A stretch of 32,446 nucleotides of DNA from the NCBI RefSeq assembly GCF_000521215.1, contig NZ_KI928930.1, positions 64,962-97,407 of the forward strand, given 5' to 3'. Source of the stretch: Labrenzia sp. DG1229. Its GTDB lineage: Bacteria > Pseudomonadota > Alphaproteobacteria > Rhizobiales > Stappiaceae. Positions 8,406 through 15,940 of the stretch are shown in pieces. The position numbers and the translations under genes are program-made. Under the pieces are notes generated by a model. It did not search any database and had not been told where the DNA came from. It saw only the letters and a program-made list of their open reading frames with translations. Positions within the stretch are counted from its first letter, which is position 1; the number at the start of each line of letters is the position of its first letter.

Positions 8406-9348
8406 GACGCGGAGCCTTCCAGCCATCCCATGATCAATTCGTAGGCAATCGAGATCGACGGCGGTATCCTGTGGCCTTCGGGTGGGTTCCGTCGAGCATC
8501 TGCCTGACTTCAGCCCTGTCGCACCATTTGCAGGCTTCCAGTTCATCATCCGCGATCTCGATATCGAATGATGTTGCCGTGCCAATACACCCAAGCATCA
8601 GGTTTGCGGGAAACGGCCACGGCTGGTTGGAAACAAGATTGACATCTCCCACCTCAATTCTGCTTTCCTCGAAGACTTCCCGGCGAACCGCCCCTTCGAT
8701 GGTTTCGCCTGGCTCCATGAAACCTGCCAGCGTCGTGTAGATGCCCTCAGGCAAGCGGGCGGGACGGCCAAGCAGGGCACGGTCCTGGTGGGTAATCAGC
8801 ATGATCACGCAAGGATCGGTACGTGGAAAATGCGGTGTACCGCAGGAAGGACAGTCGCGCCGGTAACCGGCTTCGGCCATGACGGATTTTTCGCCGCAAC
8901 TGGAGCAACGCCGGTGGGTTCGATGCCAGTGGATCAGCGCCCGCGCCTGGGCAAGGGCGCTCAGGTCTTCGTCGGAAAATGCGTTTTGAAGCGCCAGCGT
9001 CCTGAGGTCCTGCACATTCAGATCTGCTCGCTCGGCAAGTTCCTCATCGTCGTGTGGCACGGTAGTGGCGAACATGGCCTGACCGTTCTTCGGTCTCAGG
9101 CCGAGAAACACCATTTCATCGGCAGCCGCGCCAAGTGCCAGTGCCGAAGCCAGGTCGTGCCCGATTTCCGGGTCCGATGCGGCCTTGAAGACGAGCGTCT
9201 TGTCGGTGGACAGAACGATCCGTGTGCCCGGCCGTTCAAGTAATTCATTGATGTATCTTGTGTTCCCGCGCCGTTCTGATTGCCGATCGAGGGTATTTGC
9301 AATAAAGCTCATCTCCATTGCCTGGAGACTGGCTGCTGCTGGATTCAT
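8402..9348 (-). CDS. nudC: NADH pyrophosphatase NudC (one-base frameshift near the 3' end)
   Basis: Nudix hydrolase that cleaves NAD(H) to NMN(H) and AMP and can remove NAD caps from RNA. It has the N-terminal NudC domain, a zinc ribbon (CSSCG, then CPSCGTPHFPRTDP), the Nudix box GFMEPGETIEGAVRREVFEES and the NudC-specific QPWPFP. The frame as given stops at 8434 after 304 residues with a non-family tail (KATGYRRRSRLPTN). In the next frame the expected ending is present (HRIPPSISIAYELIMGWLEG, then SAS) up to a stop at 8402. One base is missing from the G run at 8480-8482: GGGG would give THPEGHRIPP and a 315-residue protein whose stop overlaps the next start as ATGA. Most likely a sequence error. 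The Nudix consensus Gly after EES is Arg here. Confidence 0.88.
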
Positions 9349-9427
9349 GTTGGGATCCCTGGAAAATCTGGCGGGTCATCGTCTGGGCCGTACCCTAGGG
9401 CGGCATGATGAGACTGTCCAGCAAGGC

Positions 9428-9847
9428 CTAGCGAATTGCGTCGGCCAGGGTGTCCTGAAGATGATCGATCAGATTGTCAGCGCTCTCCGGATCGTATTCG
9501 CGGGGAGGCACAACGCCCCAGACAGGACCTGGCCACGCCGCATCGTCCCGGAAACGGGCGATGACATGGACATGCAGCTGAGAGACCTGGTTGCCGAGTG
9601 CTCCGATGTTGAGTTTTTCACAATTCGACACGGTTCTCAGGAGCTTGCTCACCAGCGCGATCTCCTGCATCAACTGCCCCTGTTCCGCTTCATCCAGATC
9701 TATGATTTCAACGAGGTCGGATTTCCGGGGGACGAGCAGCAGCCAGGGGTAGTTGGCATCCTTCATCAGCCGGAGCATTGACAGCGGCAAGTCGGCGACA
9801 AAAAGACTGTCACCTTCCAGACGGGGATTGAGGGCGAATGAAGACAT
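9428..9847 (-). CDS. HIT domain protein (histidine triad nucleotide hydrolase family)
   Basis: A 139-residue HIT-fold protein. Members hydrolyse or transfer nucleotidyl groups from substrates such as diadenosine polyphosphates or AMP conjugates. The triad segment reads QLHVHVIARF, so the first His of the classical HxHxH is Gln while the two histidines of the catalytic part remain; the following AAWPGPVWG is familiar from proteobacterial members of this group. The N-terminal part (PWLLLVPRKSDLVEIIDL) matches the usual HIT beta-sheet entry. It is transcribed towards nudC, 79 bases away, and the two Nudix/HIT enzymes plus the phosphatase-like protein form a plausible nucleotide-housekeeping cluster. 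No clear ribosome site is visible before the ATG. Substrate cannot be assigned. Confidence 0.88.
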   Translation of the reverse strand: MSSFALNPRLEGDSLFVADLPLSMLRLMKDANYPWLLLVPRKSDLVEIIDLDEAEQGQLMQEIALVSKLLRTVSNCEKLNIGALGNQVSQLHVHVIARFRDDAAWPGPVWGVVPPREYDPESADNLIDHLQDTLADAIR

Positions 9848-10001
9848 GAAACGTGATCCGGTAATATTGATCGAGGAAACGCTCGACCGGGGGTATCGCT
9901 CAGATTGCTTTTACCCAGCATATGGGTAGATTGCGACAGATGCGAACCGGTTTTCCAGAACCGCCTATCCCGCCTTTCATTCCTCTGTTCCGGATAGTGT
10001 C

Positions 10002-10634
10002 ATGCCATTGGATACAATATTGAGTTTTGCTGTTGTTGCGGGTCTTTTGGTGCTGTCACCCGGCCCGAACGGCGTGCTGATTGCCAAGACCGTTCCGACT
10101 TCGGGTCGTTTGGCCGCGGTTTCGAATATCGGTGGCTTCGTTGCTGCCTTCTTTTTGCACGGAACCTTGTCGGTTCTCGGCATATCAATGATCCTGGTCC
10201 ACTCCGCTGACGCTTTCTTTGTCGTCAAGATGATCGGTGCGGCGTATTTGATTTGGATCGGTTTGAAGGCACTGCGGGATGCATTTTCAGGAAAGGTACT
10301 TGCACCCTCGTCACGTCCCGCAAGACACCGCCGCACGCTGGCGCGGGCTTTCGGTGAAGGTTTCCTGACCAATGCCTTGAACCCCAAAGTTTCCATGTTT
10401 TACCTGGCTGCGTTTCCCCAATTCATTCCGGTCGGAGACGGCGCCATGTCCGCTGCGTTTACGCTGGTCGGCATCCACGCGTTGATCAATGTGGCCTGGT
10501 TCGGCGCGATGGTCATGTTGCTTGCGCGCATGTCAAAGGCCGCCGGCAGTCCGTCGTTCCAGCGCTGGTTGAAAGGTGTTACCGGTCTGGTTTTCATGGC
10601 CTTTGGCCTGAAACTGGCCAGTTTGCGACCATGA
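10002..10634 (+). CDS. LysE/RhtB family amino-acid exporter
   Basis: An inner-membrane exporter of 210 residues with about six hydrophobic segments. The N-terminal LSPGPNGVLIAKT is the LysE/RhtB signature (SPGPN), and the middle NALNPKVSMFYLAAFPQFI is the second conserved block (NPK, FxxFxPQF). Family members export lysine, homoserine, threonine, leucine or related compounds; the substrate here is not deducible. Length is typical (about 205-215). The ATG at 10002 places the first membrane segment immediately after the start. The gene stands alone: divergent from the HIT gene and followed by the separately promoted SRP RNA. The interval 9848-10001 between HIT and this gene holds no visible gene. 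Confidence 0.92.
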   Translation: MPLDTILSFAVVAGLLVLSPGPNGVLIAKTVPTSGRLAAVSNIGGFVAAFFLHGTLSVLGISMILVHSADAFFVVKMIGAAYLIWIGLKALRDAFSGKVLAPSSRPARHRRTLARAFGEGFLTNALNPKVSMFYLAAFPQFIPVGDGAMSAAFTLVGIHALINVAWFGAMVMLLARMSKAAGSPSFQRWLKGVTGLVFMAFGLKLASLRP

Positions 10635-10675
10635 ATGCCAATCATTCGGTGCAAATAAAAAACTCAACGAGCCTC

Positions 10676-10704
10676 TTGCCAAACCCCATGCTGTTTCTGA
10701 TATA
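10676..10704 (+). promoter_or_regulatory. Candidate sigma-70 promoter of the SRP RNA gene
   Basis: TTGCCA at 10676-10681 and GATATA at 10699-10704 are separated by 17 bases and lie a few bases before the predicted 5' end of the SRP RNA. The boxes are read by eye only; the position relative to the RNA is the main support. Confidence 0.5.
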
Positions 10705-10710
10705 AGACGC

Positions 10711-10813
10711 TCGGGAGGTTGGTGGTGGACGAGCCACTCGCCAACCGGGTCAGATCCGGAAGGAAGCAGCCCTAACGAGCCTCGGCACGGGTCATCGTGC
10801 CAGCCTCCCACCC
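10711..10813 (+). ncRNA. ffs: Bacterial small signal recognition particle RNA (4.5S type)
   Basis: RNA component of the signal recognition particle, which with Ffh targets nascent membrane proteins to FtsY. The diagnostic apical domain is present around 10748-10772: GGTCAGATCCGGAAGGAAGC, giving the GGAA tetraloop flanked by the asymmetric and symmetric internal loops bound by Ffh. The ends pair (GGGAGG at 10713-10718 with CCTCCC at 10804-10809), closing a hairpin of about 100 nucleotides, the usual size. The end boundaries are estimates from the helix. In many alphaproteobacteria this gene sits just upstream of dnaX; here a two-gene unit lies between them. Confidence 0.95.
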
Positions 10814-10834
10814 TTCGTTAATTGTCCTGTTTCG

Positions 10835-10864
10835 AACACCGCCCGGCATCGTGCGGTGTTTTTT
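10835..10864 (+). terminator. Rho-independent terminator downstream of ffs
   Basis: AACACCGC (10835-10842) pairs perfectly with GCGGTGTT (10853-10860) around a ten-base loop and is followed by a run of T through 10864. It lies about 20 bases beyond the SRP RNA 3' end. Confidence 0.85.
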
Positions 10865-10901
10865 GCGTGCATCGCCAGGACTTGCGCGAAGACGGTATTG
10901 C

Positions 10902-10934
10902 TTGACAAAATGTTACCTGGGTACCAATGTAACA
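10902..10934 (+). promoter_or_regulatory. -35 box and 24-bp palindromic operator before the RHH-like gene
   Basis: A consensus -35 box TTGACA is at 10902-10907. Immediately after it, 10911-10934 forms an interrupted palindrome: left half TGTTACCTGGGT, right half ACCAATGTAACA, with 10 of 12 positions symmetric and GGTACC at the centre. It fills the spacer and the -10 position and ends three bases before the ATG at 10938. No good -10 hexamer and no ribosome site are visible. A repressor bound here would block transcription; autoregulation by the adjacent ribbon-helix-helix-like protein is an inference. Confidence 0.6.
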
Positions 10935-10937
10935 ATC

Positions 10938-11195
10938 ATGAACAAATCCGTTGAACGTATCCAGACGGGTGTCCGTCTCGAGAAACGGCTGTTGAAGGTA
11001 CTCAAAGGCCTCGCAGAGCACTTGGACATGTCATTGGGCGATCTGATTGAAGGTCTGGCGCTGCATTGCTTTGAAAACAAACCGCCGTTTACCGAAGAGA
11101 CGCTCCGCAAGATCGAACAGCTGAAAAGCGTTTACGACCTCGATCTGGGCGCCTCGGACAGTCACAAACTGAAGGATCGGACCGATGAAAGCTGA
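10938..11195 (+). CDS. Small ribbon-helix-helix-like protein
   Basis: An 85-residue protein. The start at 10938 is chosen because the upstream in-frame extension runs back through the ffs terminator and SRP RNA. The N-terminal half (RIQTGVRLEKRLLKVLKGLA, then EHLDMSLGDLIEGLALH) has the strand-helix-helix pattern of Arc/CopG-type DNA-binding proteins: a short basic beta strand followed by two helices. The C-terminal part (FTEETLRKIEQLKSVYDLDL) is a further helix. A DNA-binding role is inferred from fold pattern only. No Shine-Dalgarno sequence precedes the ATG, and the -35 box spacing would place the transcript start close to the ATG, so a leaderless mRNA is possible. It overlaps the next gene by 11 bases, so the two are probably translationally coupled. 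Confidence 0.75.
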   Translation: MNKSVERIQTGVRLEKRLLKVLKGLAEHLDMSLGDLIEGLALHCFENKPPFTEETLRKIEQLKSVYDLDLGASDSHKLKDRTDES

Positions 11196-11613
11196 ACCGG
11201 GAAACTACAGCGACCTGACTGATCTGTTCGAAGCACGTATCCTGGACGCGAGGTCCTTCACACACCGTGATCACATAGGCGTCGCCTGCCAGATGCTTCA
11301 AAGATACGACTTTCTCGAGGCGGCCGCGCGCTATGGCAGCGCGTTGAAGGAGATTGCTGCAAAGGCAGGCGCTGCCGGTAAATTCAACACAACTGTAACA
11401 CTCGCCTTTCTTGGATTGCTGGCTGAACGCATGGAAGGTACCCCGCACGCGAATTTCGATGAGTTTCTGGAAAAGAACCCGGACCTTTTCTCGCGCTCTC
11501 TGATGGACGCCTGGTACTCGAAGGAGCGTGTCTCCAGCGAGAATGCCAGACAAATGTTCCTGTTACCCGACAGGTTTGAAATCGGCGGGACAGTAGGGTC
11601 GATGAACGCATAG
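11185..11613 (+). CDS. Conserved hypothetical protein, partner of the RHH-like gene
   Basis: A 142-residue, probably cytoplasmic protein without signal peptide or membrane segments. It has no name I can give with confidence. The segment FTHRDHIGVACQMLQRYDFL followed by RYGSALKEIAAKAGA and KFNTTVTLAFLGLLAERM resembles a widespread family of unknown function with the pattern F-x-H-R-x-H, then Ala/Gly-Lys-(F/Y)-x-x-T-(I/V)-T; the two conserved histidines could bind a metal or act in catalysis. The start at 11185 lies inside the end of the RHH-like gene, pointing to a two-gene operon. The pair could be a regulator and its effector protein; a toxin-antitoxin interpretation is possible by layout but nothing in this sequence resembles a known toxin. 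Confidence 0.75.
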   Translation: MKAEPGNYSDLTDLFEARILDARSFTHRDHIGVACQMLQRYDFLEAAARYGSALKEIAAKAGAAGKFNTTVTLAFLGLLAERMEGTPHANFDEFLEKNPDLFSRSLMDAWYSKERVSSENARQMFLLPDRFEIGGTVGSMNA

Positions 11614-11674
11614 ACCCTTCCAGAGTTCACAGAAAAACTTTCAAAAGCCCGTCCCCATTTTCGAAAAAGTCGGT

Positions 11675-13619
11675 ATGGTGCGGCTCATGGATGAGTCAGG
11701 TTTTCCGAATGAAGGCGCGCCGGCGCCGGGCACGACCGGCAATGCTGAATCCGGCCCACAGGGCCTGGACGGCGCGTACCGCGTTCTGGCGCGCAAATAC
11801 CGGCCGAAAACCTTCGAAGACCTGGTCGGTCAGGAGCCGATGGTCCAGACGCTGGAAAATGCCTTCGAAACGGGTCGCATCGCACAGGCTTGGATGCTGA
11901 CCGGTGTTCGCGGGGTCGGAAAGACGACAACCGCCCGGATACTGGCGCGTGGCCTCAATTACGAAGTTCCGGGTGAAGCCGACAGACCCACGGTCAGGCT
12001 TGACCGGGAAGGGGCGCACTGCAAGGCGATCATGGAAGGCCGCCATGTCGATGTCATCGAGATGGACGCGGCGTCTCATACAGGCATCAGCGACATTCGC
12101 GAAATCATCGATGCCGCACGCTATCGCCCGGCAACGGCGCGATACAAGGTCTATATCATAGACGAAGTGCACATGCTTTCGAACGCCGCCTTCAATGGTC
12201 TTTTGAAGACGCTGGAAGAGCCACCGGAGCATGTGAAGTTTATATTTGCAACAACCGAAATCCGCAAAGTTCCGATTACGGTGCTGTCGCGCTGTCAAAG
12301 GTTTGACCTCAGGCGGATAGAACAGTCGAAACTGATTGGATTGCTGCGCCGTATTTCAGATGCCGAAGGCATCGCGATTTCCGATGACGCCCTGTTGCTG
12401 ATCGCCAGGGCGGGAGAAGGCTCTGCACGCGATTCCCTGTCGTTGCTCGATCAGGCGATGGCGCACGGAACCGGCGCGATTGAAGCTGACGACCTTCGGC
12501 AGATGCTCGGTCTTGCCGACAGGGCGCGGGTGATCGATCTGTTCGGACATCTGATGGCAGGACGGATCGAAGACGCGCTTGCGGAGCTTCAGGCACAGTA
12601 TGAGGTGGGCGCCGATCCTGCGATCGTTCTGACAGACCTTGCAGACTTCACCCACCTTGTGACACGGATGAAGGTGGCACCGAAATCGGCAGACGAAGCG
12701 TCTGTCACCGAGGCGGAAAGAGCACGTGGACGGGAATTCGCCGATGCAATCTCGGTTCGTCTTCTGTCCAGGGCATGGCAGATCCTGCTGAAGGGTGTTC
12801 AGGAAGTTCAGGCCTCTTCCAAACCGCTGGCAGCTGCCGACATGGTTTTGGTGCGCCTCGCCTATGCGGCGGATCTACCCGATCCCGGTGATTTGCTGGC
12901 GCAGGTCAAAAACGGCCAGAACCCCTTCGCGAACGGACCGACCCAATCAGGTGGTGGTAACACGGCAGCAGGTCCGTCCGGCGGTGGCGCCCAGGCTATC
13001 GCGGTCGGAATGCCGCGCTCTTCCGCTGGTGAGACTTCCGGAACCGAAGGCAATGGACCTGCAATGCAGGGCGCAGTCAGGCCACAGCTTGCCACAATCC
13101 AGGGGGGCATGCCCGGTCTGCAGATGGCGCCCGACGCCAGGCCTCGGGAGGAGGTTCCCCAACAGCCGGCCTATTCCCTCAAGACCCTTCACGATTGTGT
13201 GGCGCTGGCTTACGGAAAAACGCGATATCCCGATGAAAGTCGCGATCCAGCGGCAAATGCGTCTGGTAAAGTTCGAACCCGGCAAGATCGAGATCCAGCC
13301 AACGGATGATGCTCCTGCCGATATCGCAGGCGAATTCGGTCGCAAACTGCTGGAATGGACCGGACAAAGATGGTTTGTCGTCGTATCGCGCGAGCACGGC
13401 CGTCCAACGATCCATGAGGAACAGGAAGCCAACCAGCAGCAACTTTTGTCCGATGCCAAGTCCCACCCGACCGTGGCCGCCTTGCTTGCGCAGTTTCCGG
13501 GCGCCCGAGTTGTTGACGTCAAGGTACAGGTGACTGAGGAAGACGAGGCCGCCATGTCGGATCCGATGGTGGCGGATCCGCTGCTGAACGAAGCGTTGGG
13601 TGACGATGAAGACGATTGA
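11675..13619 (+). CDS. dnaX: DNA polymerase III subunit gamma/tau (frameshift near codon 513)
   Basis: Clamp-loader ATPase and organiser of the replicative polymerase. The ATPase half has YRPKTFEDLVGQ, Walker A GVRGVGKTT, Walker B YIIDEVHMLS and the SRC sensor (TVLSRCQRFDLRR). The zinc cysteines of the E. coli protein are not conserved, leaving HCKAIMEGRHVDVIEMDAAS, as in many Rhizobiales. The frame as given stops at 13309 after 544 residues, with a nonsense tail from about residue 513. The tau C-terminal domain continues in the +1 frame (EKRDIPMKVAIQRQMRLVKF) to a stop at 13619. Removing one base from GGAAAAA (13214-13220) restores a 647-residue protein. An E. coli-style programmed shift is unlikely: it would need +1 here, and the site is inside the last domain. 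An ATG at 11687 is an alternative start. Confidence 0.92.
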
Positions 13620-13851
13620 CGAGAGCAGCAGCTCCGGTGCGGATAAAGTGAGAGAGGAAAAAATAAAACGGAACATCATCCTGTTTTTCCTGACAGGAAT
13701 AACCTGCTTCCTCGCAATGTTTGCAATCTCCAAAAGCGGAATTGAAGATTTCACGAAATTCCTGATTGTTCTCGGAATTGTCTGCGGCTTCTTTTGTCTG
13801 GGTCTCTATTTTATCGCCAGGATCTTTTTTCTCTGTTTCAAAAAGCCGTAG
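13606..13851 (+). CDS. Small two-span membrane protein overlapping the dnaX end
   Basis: An 81-residue open frame whose ATG (13606) lies inside the last codons of dnaX (a GTG at 13600 is also in frame). After a charged N-terminus (about 25 residues, Glu/Lys rich) there are two hydrophobic stretches: IILFFLTGITCFLAMFAI and FLIVLGIVCGFFCLGLYFIA, joined by a short polar loop, ending in KKP. This is the pattern of a small inner-membrane protein. It is not a family I recognise. Base composition is clearly richer in A and T than dnaX and ybaB on either side. It would be co-transcribed with dnaX-ybaB-recR. Existence as a real gene rests on the membrane pattern and the translational overlap. Confidence 0.55.
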   Translation: MKTIDESSSSGADKVREEKIKRNIILFFLTGITCFLAMFAISKSGIEDFTKFLIVLGIVCGFFCLGLYFIARIFFLCFKKP

Positions 13852-13869
13852 CGGGCCGGGGCACAATGG

Positions 13870-13898
13870 GAACAGGGGTGGTAATTCCCCTATTGTTC
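13870..13898 (+). other. Imperfect hairpin between the small membrane protein gene and ybaB
   Basis: GAACAGGGG (13870-13878) can pair with CCCC and TGTTC (13887-13890 and 13894-13898) around an eight-base loop, with a three-base bulge TAT. There is no T run, so it is not a convincing terminator; it may be an RNA processing site or chance. Confidence 0.3.
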
Positions 13899-13964
13899 TT
13901 CTAAACGCTATCCCCAGATGAAAGATATCGATCCGGAACAGCCGGTTACTCAAGGAGAGATCCC

Positions 13965-14285
13965 ATGGACTTCCTCAAGATGATGAAGCAGGCCAAGGAA
14001 ATGCAGGAGCAGATGGGCTCGCTGCAGGAACAGATCGTCGAGATCGAGGCAGAAGGTGTCGCGGGTGCCGGTCTTGTCAGGGTCACGCTCAACGGTAAAA
14101 GCGACCTGAAAGGCCTCAAGATCGACCCGTCGCTCCTGAAAGAGGATGAAGGCGAAATCCTTGAAGACCTGATCATGGCCGCCCACACCGACGCTCGCGC
14201 GAAGATCGAGATGGCAATCCAGGAAAAGACCCAGGAACTGATGGGTGGGCTTGGGCTTCCTGCAGGCATGAAGCTTCCTTTCTGA
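13965..14285 (+). CDS. YbaB/EbfC family nucleoid-associated protein
   Basis: A 106-residue DNA-binding dimer of the YbaB/EbfC family, which binds DNA in a tweezer-like manner and is linked by context to recombination. It has the family opening [20 protein letters not shown] (helix), the middle [19 protein letters not shown] (beta strands) and the ending with a Gly/Leu/Pro-rich tail ([13 protein letters not shown]). Length is usual. A strong AAGGAGA ribosome site precedes the ATG. It lies between dnaX and recR, the standard gene order across bacteria, and recR starts 22 bases beyond its stop. Confidence 0.95.
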   Translation: MDFLKMMKQAKEMQEQMGSLQEQIVEIEAEGVAGAGLVRVTLNGKSDLKGLKIDPSLLKEDEGEILEDLIMAAHTDARAKIEMAIQEKTQELMGGLGLPAGMKLPF

Positions 14286-14307
14286 CAACCGTTTGGGGAG
14301 GCGGCGG

Positions 14308-14916
14308 ATGGTGCAAAAGAGTGTAGCGGGACCGGAAATCGAGCGGTTGATCCAGCTTCTGACGAAGCTGCCCGGTCTTGGCCCGCGCTCAGCCCGTCGC
14401 GCGGCTCTTCATCTGATCAAGAAAAAGGAGCAATTGCTGGTTCCGCTGGCTGATGCCATGGGTGTCGCGGTCAGTGAAATAGGTATTTGCTCCACATGTG
14501 GCACCGTAGACACGTGCGATCCTTGCACCATCTGCGCGGATCCAAAACGTGACAGCTCTGTGCTTGTTGTCGTGGAGGATGTTGCCGACCTCTGGGCGCT
14601 GGAACGCGCCGGTGCTGTCAAGGCGCGCTATCATGTCCTTGGCGGTACGCTGTCCCCGCTCGACGGCGTTGGCCCGGAAGACCTCAACCTGACCGCGCTC
14701 GTCGATCGCTGCGGTTCCGGGGATTTCAGTGAAGTCATCCTGGCGATCAGCGCAACGGTCGAAGGCCAGACCACGGCTCATTACATCATGGATCAGCTGT
14801 CACCACTTGGTGTGAATGTCACCAAGCTGGCCCACGGCGTTCCGGTCGGCGGCGAGCTCGATTACCTCGACGAAGGCACGCTTGCCCAGGCACTGAAGGC
14901 GCGCACGCGGTTTTAG
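14308..14916 (+). CDS. recR: Recombination mediator RecR
   Basis: Works with RecO (and RecF) to load RecA on gapped single-stranded DNA. The ATG at 14308 follows GGGGAGG at 14295-14301, so it is preferred over the TTG at 14293 that contains the ribosome site; this gives 202 residues, the usual length is about 200. Domains in order: helix-hairpin-helix ([17 protein letters not shown]), zinc finger ([16 protein letters not shown]), Toprim ([39 protein letters not shown]) and the C-terminal helix ([20 protein letters not shown]: [20 protein letters not shown]). All signature residues are present. Its stop codon overlaps the stop of the convergent LysR gene (14913-14916). Confidence 0.96.
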   Translation: MVQKSVAGPEIERLIQLLTKLPGLGPRSARRAALHLIKKKEQLLVPLADAMGVAVSEIGICSTCGTVDTCDPCTICADPKRDSSVLVVVEDVADLWALERAGAVKARYHVLGGTLSPLDGVGPEDLNLTALVDRCGSGDFSEVILAISATVEGQTTAHYIMDQLSPLGVNVTKLAHGVPVGGELDYLDEGTLAQALKARTRF

Positions 14917-15839
14917 CGCTCATTGCTCGCGGACGCGTTCCAGGGATGCGATGAATAAGCGTCGACAAGGCATGTCAATGCGTGATCGACGCGGGCGGTC
15001 CGAAGGGTTCTGGGGCTGAGAAGGGCGACGATATCGGCGTTTGGCAGCCGGAAGTCCGGCAACAGCTGGATGAGCTGGCCCTGGTCAATTTCTCTTGCAA
15101 CATTCCACTCCGATCTCTGGATTATTCCCAGGTCATCGAGTGCCCAGGACTTGATCACTCCACCGTCATTGCTGGCGAAAACCGGGTGGATCCGAACGGA
15201 ATGCTCCGGTCCGTCAACCTCGGAAAAACTCCACATGGTGACGTCTGCCAAGTCTTCTCGAACCACGCCGCATCTATGCGAGGAAAGATCTTTGGGATGT
15301 TCGGGTGTTCCCCATTTTTCCAGATACGCCGGCGAGGCGACCAGAAACCGCCGGTTCGAGGCCAGCTTTCGCTGAATGTGCGAGGAGTCCCTCAGCTGAC
15401 CCACATGGATGAGAAGGTCCCAGTTACTTGAGGCGATTTCCCGATAGGGTGCATCACTCAAGGTGAGGTTCAGGGAAACGTCCGGGTGGTCTTGCGCCAG
15501 TTGTGACAGCACAGGTGCAACATGCGCTCGACCGAAGCCGAAAGGCGCGATCACGTGCACAGGCCCGGAGATCCAGTCTCTGTGGGCAAGGATCTCTTCG
15601 TTTATGTTTGCGATTTCATCAAGCACAATTACAGCGCGTTGAGCCAGCGCATCGCCGATTGTAGTCAATGTGAGATGACCGCGACCGCGCTCAACAAGTT
15701 GCAGGCCTATTCGCGTCTCGATTTGTGCAAGGCGCTGGGATACGGCCGGCGGTGTGACATCAAGGGCCCGGGCCGCCGCAGCCAGGGAACTGGACGCGGC
15801 AACAACCGAAAAGAAACGAAGATCTTTGGTTTCCAACAT
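14913..15839 (-). CDS. LysR family transcriptional regulator of the divergent amino-acid genes
   Basis: A regulator of about 308 residues with an N-terminal winged helix-turn-helix ([39 protein letters not shown]) and a LysR substrate-binding domain ([25 protein letters not shown]). The start at 15839 (M of MLETKDL) is preferred to 15857, because the longer version would place its first codons in a probable LysR binding site; neither has a strong ribosome site. It is divergent from a DSD1-family enzyme gene 101 bases away, the usual arrangement for a LysR protein that controls its neighbour in response to a substrate or pathway intermediate and represses itself. The inducer is unknown; a hydroxy-amino acid is the natural guess from the neighbours. 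Confidence 0.92.
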   Translation of the reverse strand: MLETKDLRFFSVVAASSSLAAAARALDVTPPAVSQRLAQIETRIGLQLVERGRGHLTLTTIGDALAQRAVIVLDEIANINEEILAHRDWISGPVHVIAPFGFGRAHVAPVLSQLAQDHPDVSLNLTLSDAPYREIASSNWDLLIHVGQLRDSSHIQRKLASNRRFLVASPAYLEKWGTPEHPKDLSSHRCGVVREDLADVTMWSFSEVDGPEHSVRIHPVFASNDGGVIKSWALDDLGIIQRSEWNVAREIDQGQLIQLLPDFRLPNADIVALLSPRTLRTARVDHALTCLVDAYSSHPWNASASNER

Positions 15840-15850
15840 TAAGAGAAAGC

Positions 15851-15874
15851 TTATCATAAAATAAAGAAATGATT
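15851..15874. promoter_or_regulatory. Candidate LysR operator (T-N11-A type inverted repeat)
   Basis: ATCAT at 15853-15857 and ATGAT at 15869-15873 are separated by exactly 11 bases, the spacing of the classical T-N11-A LysR box, with partial extension (TTATCAT / ATGATTA). It lies in the divergent intergenic region between the LysR gene and the gene at 15941. Confidence 0.65.
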
Positions 15875-15940
15875 AATGGAAACTATGGGCGGTGAAATTG
15901 TAGTCTGGCCTCCGTCACCTGTCCCACGAGGAAGTCATTC

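Noticed and set aside
10797..10937. Upstream extension of the RHH-like gene to 10797
   Set aside because: It would be translated through the SRP RNA end, its terminator and the promoter palindrome.
10938..11613. Type II toxin-antitoxin system
   Set aside because: The layout (small DNA-binding-like protein overlapping a second gene) fits, but the second product does not resemble any toxin family that I know.
13190..13240. Programmed ribosomal frameshift in dnaX as in E. coli
   Set aside because: The E. coli type is a -1 shift on A AAA AAG with a downstream hairpin, near residue 430. Here a +1 shift would be required at residue 513, in the last domain, so a sequence error is more economical.
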